Position numbers and translations under genes: made by a program. Shown piece after piece: positions 18,715 to 29,479 of a stretch of DNA of 64,000 bases. The stretch's first letter is position 1. Every line of letters starts with the position of its first letter. A model generated the notes under the pieces. That model was not told where the DNA came from. It did no database searches and worked only from the letters and a program-made list of their open reading frames with translations. This DNA is from Entoloma clypeatum (Eukaryota > Basidiomycota > Agaricomycetes > Agaricales > Entolomataceae): positions 1,054,001 to 1,118,000 of the forward strand of contig OY751495.1 of the NCBI GenBank assembly GCA_963565915.1. Direction: 5' to 3'.

Positions 18715-20312
18715 TTAATCGGACCCTTCAGGAAAATCCTTCTCTTCGGTTTCTAAGATTGTGGTTTCATCATTCTCGGCATCTTCCTCAGACACCTTCC
18801 TAACCCTTCCGGAGTTCTTCTTCGGCTTGCGGCAGTTGCGCGCGATATGGCCTTCTTGGTCACAGTTGAAACACTTGCGACCATCTTTCTTCTTTGGAGC
18901 GCTACAGTCTTTAGCCAGATGACCAAAGCGTTGACAGTTGTAGCAACAGGCTACTCCTGCTTTGTCGATCTCCATGGCTTTGCCTTGACCACCATAAGTG
19001 GTGCCCGATCCAGTGCGTGTGTCGCCACCCCCTCGGATGACTAATGCATGTCCCTCCATCTGTCATCCCTTGTTTCGGATCTCCTTTGCGTAATCAGTGT
19101 ACGTCTTGCCATCGCTAGCCACTTGTTCAGAAATTCTGCGGTTGACGTTCTTTTCCAGGATATATTTCCCAGTTTCTTTGCCAAGGTTTGACAGCTTCAA
19201 GAGCTCTTCGAATTCGTCCAAGAATTCGTCGATGGTGCATTTCTCCTGTTTCAGGACTTCGAGTCTCGCCTTGGCCGCTGCCAACTTGTTGGCAATAGAG
19301 AATCGCGTAGCGATTCCGTCTGAGAACCCTAACCAGGTGATGTTCTCACCATCGGTGGCAAGGTCGTCTAACTTGTTGCTGGCCCAGTGTTTACCGGACC
19401 CTTCCATCATGCAGGATAACACCGCAAGAATCTTCTGATCGTCGGACAGGCCCTTCTGGAACCTGATGTATAATTTGGTGGCTTTCCACCACTCGTCGAA
19501 GGTGTGTCTGTCTTTGAACATCCCAGGATCTTTGATGATCTTGGATGTATCCATTGTTTGTACCGTCGGAGCTTCTGCCATGTCTAGAACCTGCGGAGTA
19601 GGAGAGGTGTCGGATTGTTGGGATGAAGATGGGGTTCGGGATACAGGTAGGGGTTGAAAATCAGTCCCTGTTCTAGGCATCTGTTGGGTATCTGACTGCG
19701 CGGAGTCAAAAGTAAATTCGTCAGGGGACTCGTCGGCGGAATCGGTGGCAAAACGTTCGGGGTATTTCCTCTGTAGATCTCTAAGGAATCTCTGTTCCTG
19801 CGCGTCTGTTGGTCGCGAGAAGGGGTCAAGTCTCTCGTTTCGTGCCCAACGGTTGTACTCGGTCTGTTGCTCATCGGTGGTGAAGTGGGCGTAGATCTGC
19901 TGCTTTGAGTAAGACGTGGTGATGCGGCTCTGGGACGTCTCAATGTGAGCGTTCTAATCAATCTTCTGATAACGGTTGTCTGGACACCGATAAACTCTCT
20001 GATCTCTGTGATCCGACCTGTCTGAGGTCCTTCTTGAACGCGAAAGCTTTCGAGTTCGTTCTGTCGGGCGTTGTAGCGCGCGATCTGGTGTTGCTGAGCA
20101 AGATGGATGCTCTCTGCTATCTCGCCGTGGGGGCGATGCTCGTCGTTGTCTAGTTCTTCGTCAAGCACCTGCTGTAGGATGCGATGGATCTCCGATTCGA
20201 TGTACTGCTGGATGAGTGTAAAATCGATCCTGTCTCGAGGACTTAGCTCCTCCTGTCGGGCTTCTGGCGTGGTGAATGGGTTACTGGTGAAGTCTTCAAA
20301 GAAGCGCGACGT
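18715..20312 (-). pseudogene. gypsy-A gag
   Basis: The start codon equivalent to the gypsy-B ATG (27850) is ACG here (20312-20310), so the start is lost. N-terminal helix-rich region (Ile-Gln-Gln-Tyr-Ile-Glu-Ser-Glu-Ile-His), then a frame change near 19960 that also occurs in gypsy-B. The capsid follows (Thr-Phe-Asp-Glu-Trp-Trp-Lys-Ala-Thr-Lys-Leu-Tyr-Ile-Arg-Phe-Gln) and two intact CCHC knuckles, CYNCQRFGHLAKDC and CFNCDQEGHIARNC, at 18830-18960. A TGA at 19065-19063 replaces the CGA seen in gypsy-B. Gag forms particles and binds the RNA. Confidence 0.9.
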
Positions 20313-20359
20313 CTTGACTCGTCTGGTAGTTGCTCGCTTCGCTCTGGGCGAATCTAACG

Positions 20360-20370
20360 AGATTTAGCAA
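20360..20370 (-). other. gypsy-A primer binding site, self-priming type
   Basis: Minus TTGCTAAATCT, 2 nt inside the 5' LTR. It is the exact reverse complement of AGATTTAGCAA in the LTR (20456-20446), 28 nt after the TATA box (20490-20484). Confidence 0.7.
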
Positions 20371-20372
20371 CT

Positions 20373-20760
20373 TGTTATGCGTAACAAACCGTTTCAAGGT
20401 TCGGGCAGAGTATGCAGGAAGATGGAAAGGCGAAGAGCAATGTGATTGCTAAATCTAAGGAATATAGCTATGGTACATGGGGTTTATATAGTACTGGCTA
20501 CGAGCGGTAGTGAGTGAGTCAGTAGCTGCGGAAGGCAGTGCGGATGAGTCAGTAACTGCGGAAGGCAGTGCGAAGTGAGTCAGACGACTGCGGACTGAGT
20601 AATCCCTACTGCAGAGTGCGAGTCAGCGCGGGAGCGAAGTATACTAAAGGAGAATGGTAGAGTAAAGGTAAATGAATAAGTGGTCCGATCAGTCAAAGAA
20701 ATGACGAAGGTACAATGCAAGGGAAAAGTGCGTAACATACAAACCGGTAAGTCCGTAACA
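20373..20760 (-). repeat. gypsy-A 5' LTR
   Basis: 388 bp, about 98% identical to the copy at 14376-14763. Same TGAGTCA array and TATA box; drives gag-pol leftward. Confidence 0.95.
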
Positions 20761-21609
20761 GAGATCAGGTTTGATACACCACGATCAATGTGCATTACAT
20801 GGCAGACATATTGATATGGATCGGTTGCTTACCAAGATGACCCTTAATCAAAGCATCTGATACCTCGCAGTAACTCGTTGGCATCGTTGCGAGGTGTATC
20901 AATAGACCGAGATAGTGGAATAGTGTCCTCACAAGCATGATAGAGGTAGAAAATGGAGAAAAGAACGTACCTGTCGCATTGTCAACCACATGGACACATC
21001 GCGACGTCTCTAGCAAAGGCTCACTTGACTGGATACCCCTTAGCGAGACCACATGCATCTCTTTTCTATATTTATTGCAGCTCATGTATAAAGTCTCATA
21101 GTTTCGTCGTAGATAGGTTAGGTTAGATTGTGCCCCAGAATTGATAGCATTTGTCTTGTGCATCTGTCGTCGTTCGCGAGTATCATTGAAGCCTCGAGAT
21201 CGTTTGGTTTGCATCGGAAGTCAGTCGCAATTGTGTTTTGTGTGTTCGAGAACTTGTCAATCGTCAAATCGTGTTATCTATCGGTCGTATTGGTCATTGT
21301 CGTGTTTGTATTTGGTTGGAATTGTGTTCGCGAAGTCTTGTTGGTTCGGAAATCACAAACCTCGGTTCATTATCTATTGAGAACTATCTCTAAGTCTTGT
21401 TCGAGACCTATCGAGCCATCGCTCAACGAGTTATTCAATTGTTGTTTGGAAGAGTCGCATCCTGAGTGATCCCACTCATCACCCTGAACTATATCGATTG
21501 AGAAGTACACATCGCGAGACTTGTTCGGTCTTCGTTGTTGTGTTTGGTGTTTGTGTGTGTGATAGAGATATCGCTTGCGCTCATCCCCAGACTCACTTCC
21601 TTCGTTTCA

Positions 21610-22292
21610 ACGTGATAGAAATTGTCGAGAAAATGGCAAGGCACCATAATGGTTTCACCGCTTCCAATAATTATATGTTGCAAGCCGCTCCCTCCAATGT
21701 CGCAATTCCTATGTCCAATCCATCATTGGCGGTAACAATCGAGAAAATGCTTGAGTCTGTGGCGCAGAGTCAGGCATTGTTGACTGATAGGGTTGAAGGC
21801 TTCGAGAAATCTATGCAAGGAATTATGAAAACGCTTCAAGCGATGCAGGCAGGCCCTCAGCAACAGTACAAACAGGAACCACGAGCGGCACCCAGTGGTG
21901 GGGCGCCTCCGGGATGTTGTCACTATTGCTACAAGCTGCACCATTTCCTTCGAGAGTGTACCAAACTTCAGACGCATCTAGCGTAAGGAAAAATCAAAGC
22001 CACCCCACAAGGGATCCATTTGCCAGACGGAGGCTACATTCCTTGCGAGCCTAGTAATATTAGTCAGAAGGATCAGGTAGAGCAATTGTCAGCCAATAAG
22101 CAATTGTATCAAGGATATTTTGAAGATGAGCAAGCTCCTGGTGTACTTAACCTTGCACAAATACAGGACAATTCGGACTACTCTCTGTTTACAAATAAGC
22201 CTCGCGATCAGCGAGACAAGAATCTGTGGTTGATGCAAGAAGGGATGGCCAAGCGCGACCAACAGATCGTGGGATTGAACAATCTCTTTTAA
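21610..22292 (+). pseudogene. gypsy-D gag, C-terminal part
   Basis: Continues the gag broken at 13935: Val-Ile-Glu-Ile-Val-Glu-Lys-Met-Ala-Arg-His-His, then a helical segment (Thr-Ile-Glu-Lys-Met-Leu-Glu-Ser-Val), then an intact CCHC knuckle CHYCYKLHHFLREC near 21920. A TAA at 21984-21986 follows the knuckle. The next block Gly-Lys-Ile-Lys-Ala-Thr-Pro-Gln-Gly-Ile-His-Leu-Pro-Asp-Gly continues in the same frame, and further frame changes follow. Confidence 0.72.
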
Positions 22293-23397
22293 TAATTTCA
22301 ATATGTATACGCAACCGTACAGTACTGCTCTGGCGGTTCCCGTGCACTATACCCCAGTACAGAATTCTTTTATGTCTGGAATATCAAACCCAGTTCCCCA
22401 GAACGCGGCGTTGCAGAATCGAGTTGTGATGCCAGGAATGATGCCAGTCCAGCAACAGTTACCCAGCAATGAGCCTGAGGGTACTTCGGGAAAGCCTGAT
22501 ATGCAGGAAGCATTCCTTGCGATGACTAAAGCGATGCAGGACATCAGTCAATTCGTAGTCACCCAGTCTGGGAACGCTAAGAAGGAATCGGGTTTTTAGA
22601 ACGTTCAAGGAAGGCGAAGCAGATTCCATCAAGGTCTAGGGTTGAAAAGAATCGTGCCAAATCGCTGGAGAAATGGACTGAAAACCGAGACCCAGATAGT
22701 GAAACAGAAAATGAAATAGAAAAAGATATTGAAGAAGTCAAGGAAGTAGATAGCAATGATGATGAGACAGAACCTGAGTTAATGCCAAAGCCATCAGCCA
22801 AGACAAGGTCTGTCACCCAAAAAGATAGTGACCGAGTGTTTACCCGCGAAGAAGTCACTAGACCAAAAGTTGATTTGCCGTTTCATGATGTACCAGAAAT
22901 CGCTTTCGTTCCCCTTGGTAAAAATAAAAGACCCGACTGCGAGACCATCCCCGACGTTGATCGAAATGGACGCGTTTTGCAGCAAGGCACCTATTGAAGA
23001 ACAATTGAAGGGTGTCCTGGTCTCAGCAGTGCTCGAGACTCCGATCACAATTGCATTGGGCGATTTATTGAGGGCAGATAAAGTAGTACAAGAAGAATTG
23101 CGAAAGCTATTGACTAGGAAGAGAGTACCTGTGAATGTTCAAGCATTGAACCTACTAGATTCAATGGACAACAGCCAGTTGTCATGTTGGAAAAAGTTTG
23201 CCCAAACAAACGAACTAGAAGATATAGTTAAAGTAGATGAATTGCCAGTGGCGTCATTCATGATCATGGAACAGACTGTAAACAACCTACCTGTCGGTTC
23301 GGTGGTCGTCTCGGACCCCATCTTACAGTATCTCGAGAGTTTGCCGCCTGGGACAGCACCTAAACCAGTATATGTCGCACAGGAATCACATCGCCTG
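22293..23397 (+). pseudogene. gypsy-D gag-pol linker and protease-side region, truncated by gypsy-C
   Basis: Broken frames encode a Gln/Met-rich stretch (22303-22599), a highly charged Glu/Asp-Lys stretch (22600-22800), and the pre-protease region with Lys-Ala-Pro-Ile-Glu-Glu-Gln-Leu-Lys-Gly, Glu-Glu-Leu-Arg-Lys-Leu-Leu-Thr-Arg-Lys-Arg-Val, and Gly-Ser-Val-Val-Val-Ser-Asp-Pro (22828-23406). This resembles the segment before the protease in some agaricomycete gypsy elements (from general knowledge, uncertain). Pol is missing because gypsy-C joins at about 23398. Confidence 0.6.
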
Positions 23398-25666
23398 CAT
23401 ATGTGATGCCGTTTTCCTGTTGATACCAATGAGGATTCTTCTTTAGACCCTGGGCTACTTCTGTCTCCATGCGGTTTGAACCCTTGATGCGTGCGATCCA
23501 TGGGTTTTCGATGGTTGTGACATTTCCGATTTTGATGGAATCAGATGTTTCACCCCCTTCAAAGAATTGTTCCTCTGTGAACATCTCCATTTGTACCACA
23601 TCTTCTGATTCCAACCATTTCAAGAATAGTCCCTCCTTGAGCATTTGGTCACTGTCTTGTGGTTCGAGTTCTGCTTCATACCAGGGTAAGCGCGATAGGA
23701 TGTCCACTTTCGCATTGGTCTTGCTGGGTACATGCCATAATTCAAAGTCATAGTCTTGTAACTTCATTTTCCAGCGTCGCTGTCGTTGATTCAGGTCCTG
23801 AGGACAACGGAAATATTCCAGGTTCTTGTGATCGGTCAAGATCTCGAAACGTTCCCTGGCTTCGAGCAGATAGTGTCTCCAATCTTTCAATGCTTCCATG
23901 ACCGCCAGGAGTTCCTTGTTGTATATCTCGTAGTTCTGTTCGGCCGTGGACAGGGTCCGCGACAAGAACGCAATGGGGTGCCATTTGTCATCTTGCTTTT
24001 GAGAGAGTACGGCTCCAATTGCATAGCCCAATGCATCAGTTTCAACCCTGAACTGTCCCTCTGGTTTCGGTAATGCCAAGACTGGTGCCGATGTAATTGC
24101 CCATATGAGACCTTCAAAGGCTTGCTGCTCTGTTGGTCCCCAAGTAAATGCTGTACCGCCTGTGAGCGCGGTGAGAGGTTTCGCAATGTTTGAGTACCCT
24201 TCAATAAAACATCGATAGAAGTTGGCAAATCCAAGGAACCTCTGAACTTCCTTTTTTGATGTGGGTGCTCGCCAGTTTTGGATCGTATCCACCTTTTCAG
24301 TTTCCATCTCGACACGTCCCTCACCAACCACATATCCCAATATAGGACATTTCGTTACTTCCCATAAACACTTCTTCTCCTTTAGGAACACATCATTGTC
24401 CGATAGGATCTGTAAGATTTCTTTGGTGTTTCGTGCAAGTTCTTCCTTGGTTTTACCGATAACCACAATGTCAATCATGCAGATACGTCAGCGGATCTGG
24501 TCCCGGAATAGACTAGCCATCATTCAAGAGAACGTTCCCGGGGAGTTGCAAAGGCCGAAAAACATGACCAATGGTTTGAACAATCCTCAACTGGTGAGGA
24601 AGGCGGCCTTCCATTCATTGCCTTCCTTAATCCGGACATTGTTGTAACCCCACATGATGTCCATTTTATTGAAGTAGACCGCATCTTTCAGCATGTCCAA
24701 GAGATCAGATATTCGTGGGAGTGGGAACTTGTCTTTGACCATGAATTTATTGACCATGCGGTAATCTTGTACCAATCGTTTGGAGCCATCCTTCTTGTTG
24801 ATGAAGAAGCAAGGGGAGGCATAAGGGGATTTGGACGGGCGGATCTTTCCTGTTGCTAGACCCTCATCAATGAATGCGTCCAATTCTTCTTGTTCCTTTT
24901 GCGTCATAGGATATGTATTTCCCCCTAGTTCCTTTGGTGCATCCGGTGTAAGTTCAATACCATGGTCCCATTCCCTTTCCTTTGGGATCTTATCAAAGTT
25001 CTCCTTCTCAAACAGGTGAGCAAACCAATCAATGTACAAGGGTCGTTTGGTTGTGGGAGGTGTAGGAGTGATGGCTTCCAAGATAGGGTCTCCAGGTTTC
25101 CATTTCTGACTTGACTTCTTTGGTGCATCTTTGTCGCGTACTTCAACCATGCGAACCCGGTGTTTGCGACCATCAAGGTTAATCTTGAAATCCAAATGTT
25201 TGGTTCGACATGTAGTTGGGCACCGGTTAAATGTTACCGTACCAGTTGTCCAATTGATTGTGGGGTTGTGGTGTACCAACCAGTCATGTCCCAAGAGCAT
25301 GTCCGTTCTCCCAATGGCTAGTACCATTGCTTCCATGGTTTCCTGATGTGCTCCCAAATCCAGCTTGACTTCGGCAAGTTGGCTTGCTTTCTGTTGTCGA
25401 TTTGGTGATCCATCCACATTTAGAATTGCTATGGGTGGTATTCCTCGCGTGGGGAGGTTCTGTTTGCGTACTATTCTGGGATGGATGCATGTGCGTTCAC
25501 ATCCGCTGTCAACCTCAGGTCGGATGACCTTTGGTCCTCGTCATGTTTTGAGCTGAGCTAACAGCCTGATTTCTCGTCTTTTCGGAGGGTTATCTCCCTT
25601 CACAATCTTAGTCGATGCAGCGGCTTGCTTGGCAGGGATGACATAGGTTTTATTGTCTGCAGTCAT
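23398..25666 (-). pseudogene. gypsy-C pol (full protease, RT, RNase H)
   Basis: Unlike A and B, this copy keeps the whole protease: Val-Asp-Ser-Gly-Cys-Glu near 25510 and the second half including Ile-Gly-Arg-Thr-Asp-Met-Leu-Leu-Gly-His-Asp-Trp-Leu (about 25290-25330). RT carries the same stops as A and B near 24590, 24530 and 24495 and the same Cys-Met-Ile-Asp box (about 24471-24482). RNase H is complete (24478-23360 is the longest clean frame). Additional stop: TGA near 25550. The integrase is absent. Confidence 0.88.
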
Positions 25667-25716
25667 GCAAGGCAAGCAAGTCCGTTTAATAGATAAGGGT
25701 CGTGACTTAGCGTTGT

Positions 25717-26316
25717 TTAATCAGACCCTTTGGGAAAATCCTTCTTGTCGGCTTCTAAGATTGTGGTTTCATCATTCTCAGCATCTTCCTCGGACACCTT
25801 CCTAACCCTTCCAGAGTTCTTCTTCAGCTTGCAGCAGTTGTGCGCGATATGGCCTTCTTGGTCACAGTTGAAACACTTGCGACCATCTTTCTTCTTTGGA
25901 GCGCTACAGTCTTTAGCCAGATGACCGAAGCGTTGACAGTTGTAGCAACGGGCTACTCCTGCTTTGTCGATCTCCATGGCCTTGCCCTGACCACCATAAG
26001 TGGTACCCGATCCGGTGCGCATGTCGCCGCCACCTCGAATGACCAGTGCGTGTCCTTCCATCTGTTGTCCTTTGTTTCAGATCTCCTTTGCGTAATCGGT
26101 GTACGTCTTGCCATCACTAGCCACTTGTTGAGAGATTCTGCGGTTGACGTTCTTCTCTAGGATGTATTTCCCAGTTTCTTTGCCAAGGTTTGACAGCTTC
26201 AAGAGTTCTTCAAATTCATCCAAGAATTCATCAACGGTGTGTTTCTCTTGTTTCAGGACTTCGAGTCTTGCTTTGGCAGCGACCGACTTGTTGGCAATGG
26301 AGAATCATGTGGTGAT
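25717..26316 (-). pseudogene. gypsy-C gag, C-terminal half
   Basis: Same gag as A and B from the Ser-Ile-Ala-Asn-Lys block onward, with both CCHC knuckles (CYNCQRFGHLAKDC, CFNCDQEGHIAHNC). A TGA at 26079-26077 replaces the CGA of A and B (Glu-Ile-Arg-Asn-Lys-Gly). The N-terminal half is separated by the Tc1 insertion and lost. Confidence 0.88.
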
Positions 26317-27387
26317 ACAGTGCCTCACAAAACTGATTCAATGTTTGCTACTTTGTGAATACCTTCAAAATAACTTTGCAAATAATGCCAATCAAAAGAA
26401 GGTATTGGTACCTGGTTAAAAGCCCTGCTTCAGGACTCTCGGAATCTGCAATAATTATGTAATTCCCATAAAAGATGATCAATATATGATAAAATTACTC
26501 CAGGGACTCATTGAATCAGCTTTGTGAGTATGTACAATAAATACAGTATTTTATACTTTAGTACTTGGTATTATCCCCCTTAGCTTTGATTACTGCCTCT
26601 ACCCTTCTTGGCATACTTTCTATCAGGTTTTGACACACTTCTGGCTCTATATTATTCCACACCTCTGCTGCTCTGTCCCAAATCTCCCAGACTCCCTTGG
26701 GTGGTGTTGGATATTCATTCAACTTCCTTTTAATATGGACCCAGAGGTGTTCAATAGGATTGAGGTCTGGGGACTGTGCAGGCCAATCCAGCAGAGCAAT
26801 ATTCTTGCTGTCCATCCATTTTTTGGCCTTCTTGGAGGTGTGCTTGGGGTCATTGTCCTGCTGAAAAATGATCTCCTCTTCAGAGATTCCACTCTCCTCC
26901 ATGCTGGGCAGCAAATTGTCCTCCAAAATGGACACATACTGATCAGCATCCATCCTCCCCTCAACCTCTGCAAGTCTCCCCACACCTTCCCAACCCATAC
27001 AACCCCAAACCATAATATTTCCTCCCCCAAACTTGACTGTGCCCTGAACCTCTCTTTCAATAAGCCCCTCACCCTTCTTTTTCCAGACCCATTCCTTGCC
27101 ATCTGACCCAAACCTGTTGATTTTGGTCTCATCTGCCCAAATGACCCTCTTCCAGTCCTCCACTGTCCATTCCCTGTGCTTCATAGCAAATGCCAACCGC
27201 CTCTTCCGATGTATGGCCTTTAAGAAAGGTCTTTTCTTCTTTGTTACAGCCTTGAATTCATGTTTTCATGGACGTGGAGTAATGGACGGAGAAGGCTTCT
27301 TGGATGAGTGGAATTTGTGATGCTGTGCCTTGACATTGATGTCTGGATTGCAGGGTTGACCAGAGGCTGAGTGCGGTTTTGCAAGAT
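26317..27387 (-). mobile_element. Tc1/mariner-type transposon, right end missing
   Basis: Left end TA-CAGTGCCTCACAAAACTG, a Tc1-like terminus, at a TA in gypsy-C gag (gypsy-B has GATATC at that point). A reverse-complement copy of the terminus (CATTGAATCAGCTTTGTGAG) occurs at about 26507-26526, before the transposase. The right terminus is not found; gypsy-B starts at 27388. Confidence 0.78.
26558..27265 (-). pseudogene. Tc1-type DDE transposase, N-terminus lost
   Basis: The clean frame 26558-27196 (212 codons) holds the complete catalytic domain: Trp-Ala-Asp-Glu-Thr-Lys-Ile-Asn (first Asp), Gln-Gln-Asp-Asn-Asp-Pro-Lys-His (second Asp), Ser-Pro-Asp-Leu-Asn-Pro-Ile-Glu-His-Leu-Trp (Glu), with 34 residues between the second Asp and the Glu (DD34E). 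The frame extends upstream through Lys-Arg-Pro-Phe-Leu-Lys-Ala-Ile-His-Arg to a TGA near 27262. The DNA-binding helix-turn-helix domains expected upstream are not visible. A full Tc1 transposase is about 340 residues, so about a third is missing. The enzyme cuts and pastes the transposon at TA sites. Confidence 0.88.
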
Positions 27388-27789
27388 TGTTACGGACTCT
27401 ACGGTATGAGGACCACGTCATATCTTTTACTTATCAGCCCGACTCGGCGCCCTCTTACGAACTCACTATGTCTAACGTCTACTTTCGCAACCTTCGATTC
27501 CCAGTCTGACTCATTACATTACTTCGTCATCCCCTTTAGTATACTTCGCTCCCGCGCTGACTCGCTTTCTGCAGTCAGCTTACCCACTGTACATAGCCTT
27601 CCGCAGTCGCCTTACTCATGCGCACTGCCTTCCACAGTACTGACTCATCCGCTACCGCCTATAGTCAGTACCTATATAAACCTCTTGTACTATAGTAGAT
27701 TCCTTAGATTTAGCAATCACTTTGCTCTTCGCCTTTCCACTTTCCTGCATACTCTGCCCGAACCTTGGAATGGTTTGTTAAGCATAACA
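27388..27789 (+). repeat. gypsy-B 5' LTR
   Basis: TGTTACGGACTCTACGG...GTTAAGCATAACA. U3 includes TGACTCA heptamers near 27508 and 27644. TATA box TATATAAA at 27673-27680; predicted RNA start at 27706. Confidence 0.93.
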
Positions 27790-27791
27790 AG

Positions 27792-27802
27792 TTGCTAAAT
27801 CT
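27792..27802 (+). other. gypsy-B primer binding site, self-priming type
   Basis: TTGCTAAATCT, 2 nt after the LTR, exact reverse complement of AGATTTAGCAA at 27706-27716 (26 nt after TATATAAA). Confidence 0.7.
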
Positions 27803-27849
27803 TGTTAGATTCGCCCAGAGTGAAGAGAGCAACTACCAGACGAGTCAAG

Positions 27850-29447
27850 ATGTCGCGCTTCTTTGAAGACTTTACCAGTAACCCATTCAGCATGCCAGAA
27901 GCCCGACAGGAGGAGCTAAGTCCTCGAGATAGTATTGATTTTACACTCATCCAGCAGTACATCGAATCGGAGATCCATCACATCCTACAGCAGGTGCTTG
28001 ACGAAGAACTAGACAACGATGAGCATCGCCCCCACGGCGAGATAGCAGAGAGCATCCATCTTGGTCAGCAACACCAGATCGCGTGTTACAATGCCCAACA
28101 GAATGAACTCGAAAGCTTTCGCGTTCAAGAAGGACCTCAGACAGGTCGGATCACAGAGATCAGAGAGTTTATCGGTGTCCAGACAACCGTTATCAGAAGA
28201 TTGATTAGGACGCTCACATCGAGACGTCCCAGAGCCACATCATCACGTCTTACTCGAAGCAGCAGATCTACGCCCACTTCACCACTGAAGAACAACAGAC
28301 CGAGTACAACCGCTGGGCACAAAACGAGAGACTTGACCCCTTCTCGAGACCAACAGACGTGCAGGAACAGAGATTCCTTAGAGATTTACAGAGGAAATAC
28401 TCTGAACGTTTTGCCACTGATTCCGCCGACGAGTCCCCTGACGAATTTACATTTGACTCCGCGCAGTCAGATATCAAACAGAGGCCTAGAACAGGGACTC
28501 ATTTTCAATCCTTACCTGTATCCCGAACCCCATCTTCATCCCAACAACCCGACCCCTCTTCTCCTCCGCAGACTCTAGACATGGCAGAAGCCCCGGCTGT
28601 ACAAACAATGGATACATCCAAGATCATCAAGGATCCTGGGATGTTCAAGGACAGATACACCTTTGACGAGTGGTGGAAAGCCACCAAACTATACATCAGG
28701 TTCCAAAAGAGCCTCACAGACGATCAGAAGATTCTTGCGGTATTATCCCGCATGATGGAAGGGTCCGGCAGACACTGGGCCAGTAACAAGTTAGACGCTC
28801 TTACCGCTGACAACGAGAACATCACCTGGCTAGGTTTTTCCGATGATATCACCACATGATTCTCCATTGCCAACAAGTCGGTCGCTGCCAAAGCAAGACT
28901 CGAAGTCCTGAAACAAGAGAAACGCACTGTTGATGAATTCTTGGATGAATTTGAAGAACTCTTGGGACTGTCAAACCTTGGCGAAGAAACTGGGAAATAC
29001 ATCCTAGAGAAAAACGTCAACCGTAGGATCTCTGAACAAGTGGCTAGCGATGGCAAGACGTACACCGATTACGCAAAGGAGATCCGAAACAAAGGACGAC
29101 AGATGGAAGGACACCCACTGGTCATCCGAGGTGGCGGCGACATGCGCACCGGATCGGGTACCACTTATGGTGGTCAGGGCAAGGCCATGGAGATCGACAA
29201 AGCAGGAGTAGCCCGTTGCTACAACTGTCAACGCTTCGGTCATCTGGCTAAAGACTGTAGCGCTCCAAAGAAGAAAGATGGTCGCAAGTGTTTCAACTGT
29301 GACCAAGAAGGCCATATCGCGCACAACTGCCGCAAGCCGAAGAAGAACTCCGGAAGGGTTAGGAAGGTGTCTGAGGAAGATGCCGAGAATGATGAAACCA
29401 CAATCTTAGAAACCGAAGAGAAGGATTTTCCTGAAGGGTCCGATTAA
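27850..29447 (+). pseudogene. gypsy-B gag
   Basis: ATG 27850 (Met-Ser-Arg-Phe-Phe-Glu-Asp-Phe). The N-terminal frame is used to about 28200, then the coding sense shifts frame (Gln-Gln-Ile-Tyr-Ala-His-Phe-Thr-Thr-Glu-Glu-Gln). The same shift is in gypsy-A. Capsid at 28640-28850, then TGA at 28856-28858 where gypsy-A has CGA. Two CCHC knuckles (CYNCQRFGHLAKDC, CFNCDQEGHIAHNC) at 29217-29330. Ends with an acidic tail and TAA at 29445-29447. Confidence 0.9.
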
Positions 29448-29479
29448 ACAATGCTAAGTCGCGACCCTTATCTATTAAA

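Larger units (their letters stand above)
14376..20760 (-). mobile_element. complete Ty3/gypsy element gypsy-A (chromovirus with extra ORF)
   Basis: 388-bp LTRs at both ends, perfect GAGAT target duplication (14371-14375 and 20761-20765), self-priming site, gag, pol with chromodomain, a third ORF, a polypurine tract (minus GAGGAGGGGAACA, 14764-14776). The LTR pair differs at roughly 8 sites, mostly CpG transitions, so it is fairly recent. Gag and pol are broken, so it is structurally complete but not autonomous. Sister copies: gypsy-B (27388-33802) and truncated gypsy-C (23398-26316). Confidence 0.95.
13936..21609 (+). repeat. solo LTR of gypsy-D family, split by gypsy-A
   Basis: The two halves 13936-14375 and 20761-21609 (1289 bp together) form one LTR, TGATAGGGCCGCGATG...CTTCCTTCGTTTCA. 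Gypsy-A sits between them with a GAGAT duplication. The LTR lies within the gag of a gypsy-D copy; flanks ACTT (13932-13935) and ACGT (21610-21613) suggest a decayed target duplication. So an element of the family inserted into a relative and then lost its inside by LTR recombination. Confidence 0.72.
23398..26316 (-). mobile_element. Ty3/gypsy gypsy-C, truncated sister of gypsy-A/B
   Basis: Internal part only: gag C-terminus, protease, RT, RNase H. No LTR remains. The left end stops in the region between RNase H and integrase at 23398 with no visible target duplication. The right end is interrupted at a TA by the Tc1 element at 26317. Confidence 0.88.
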
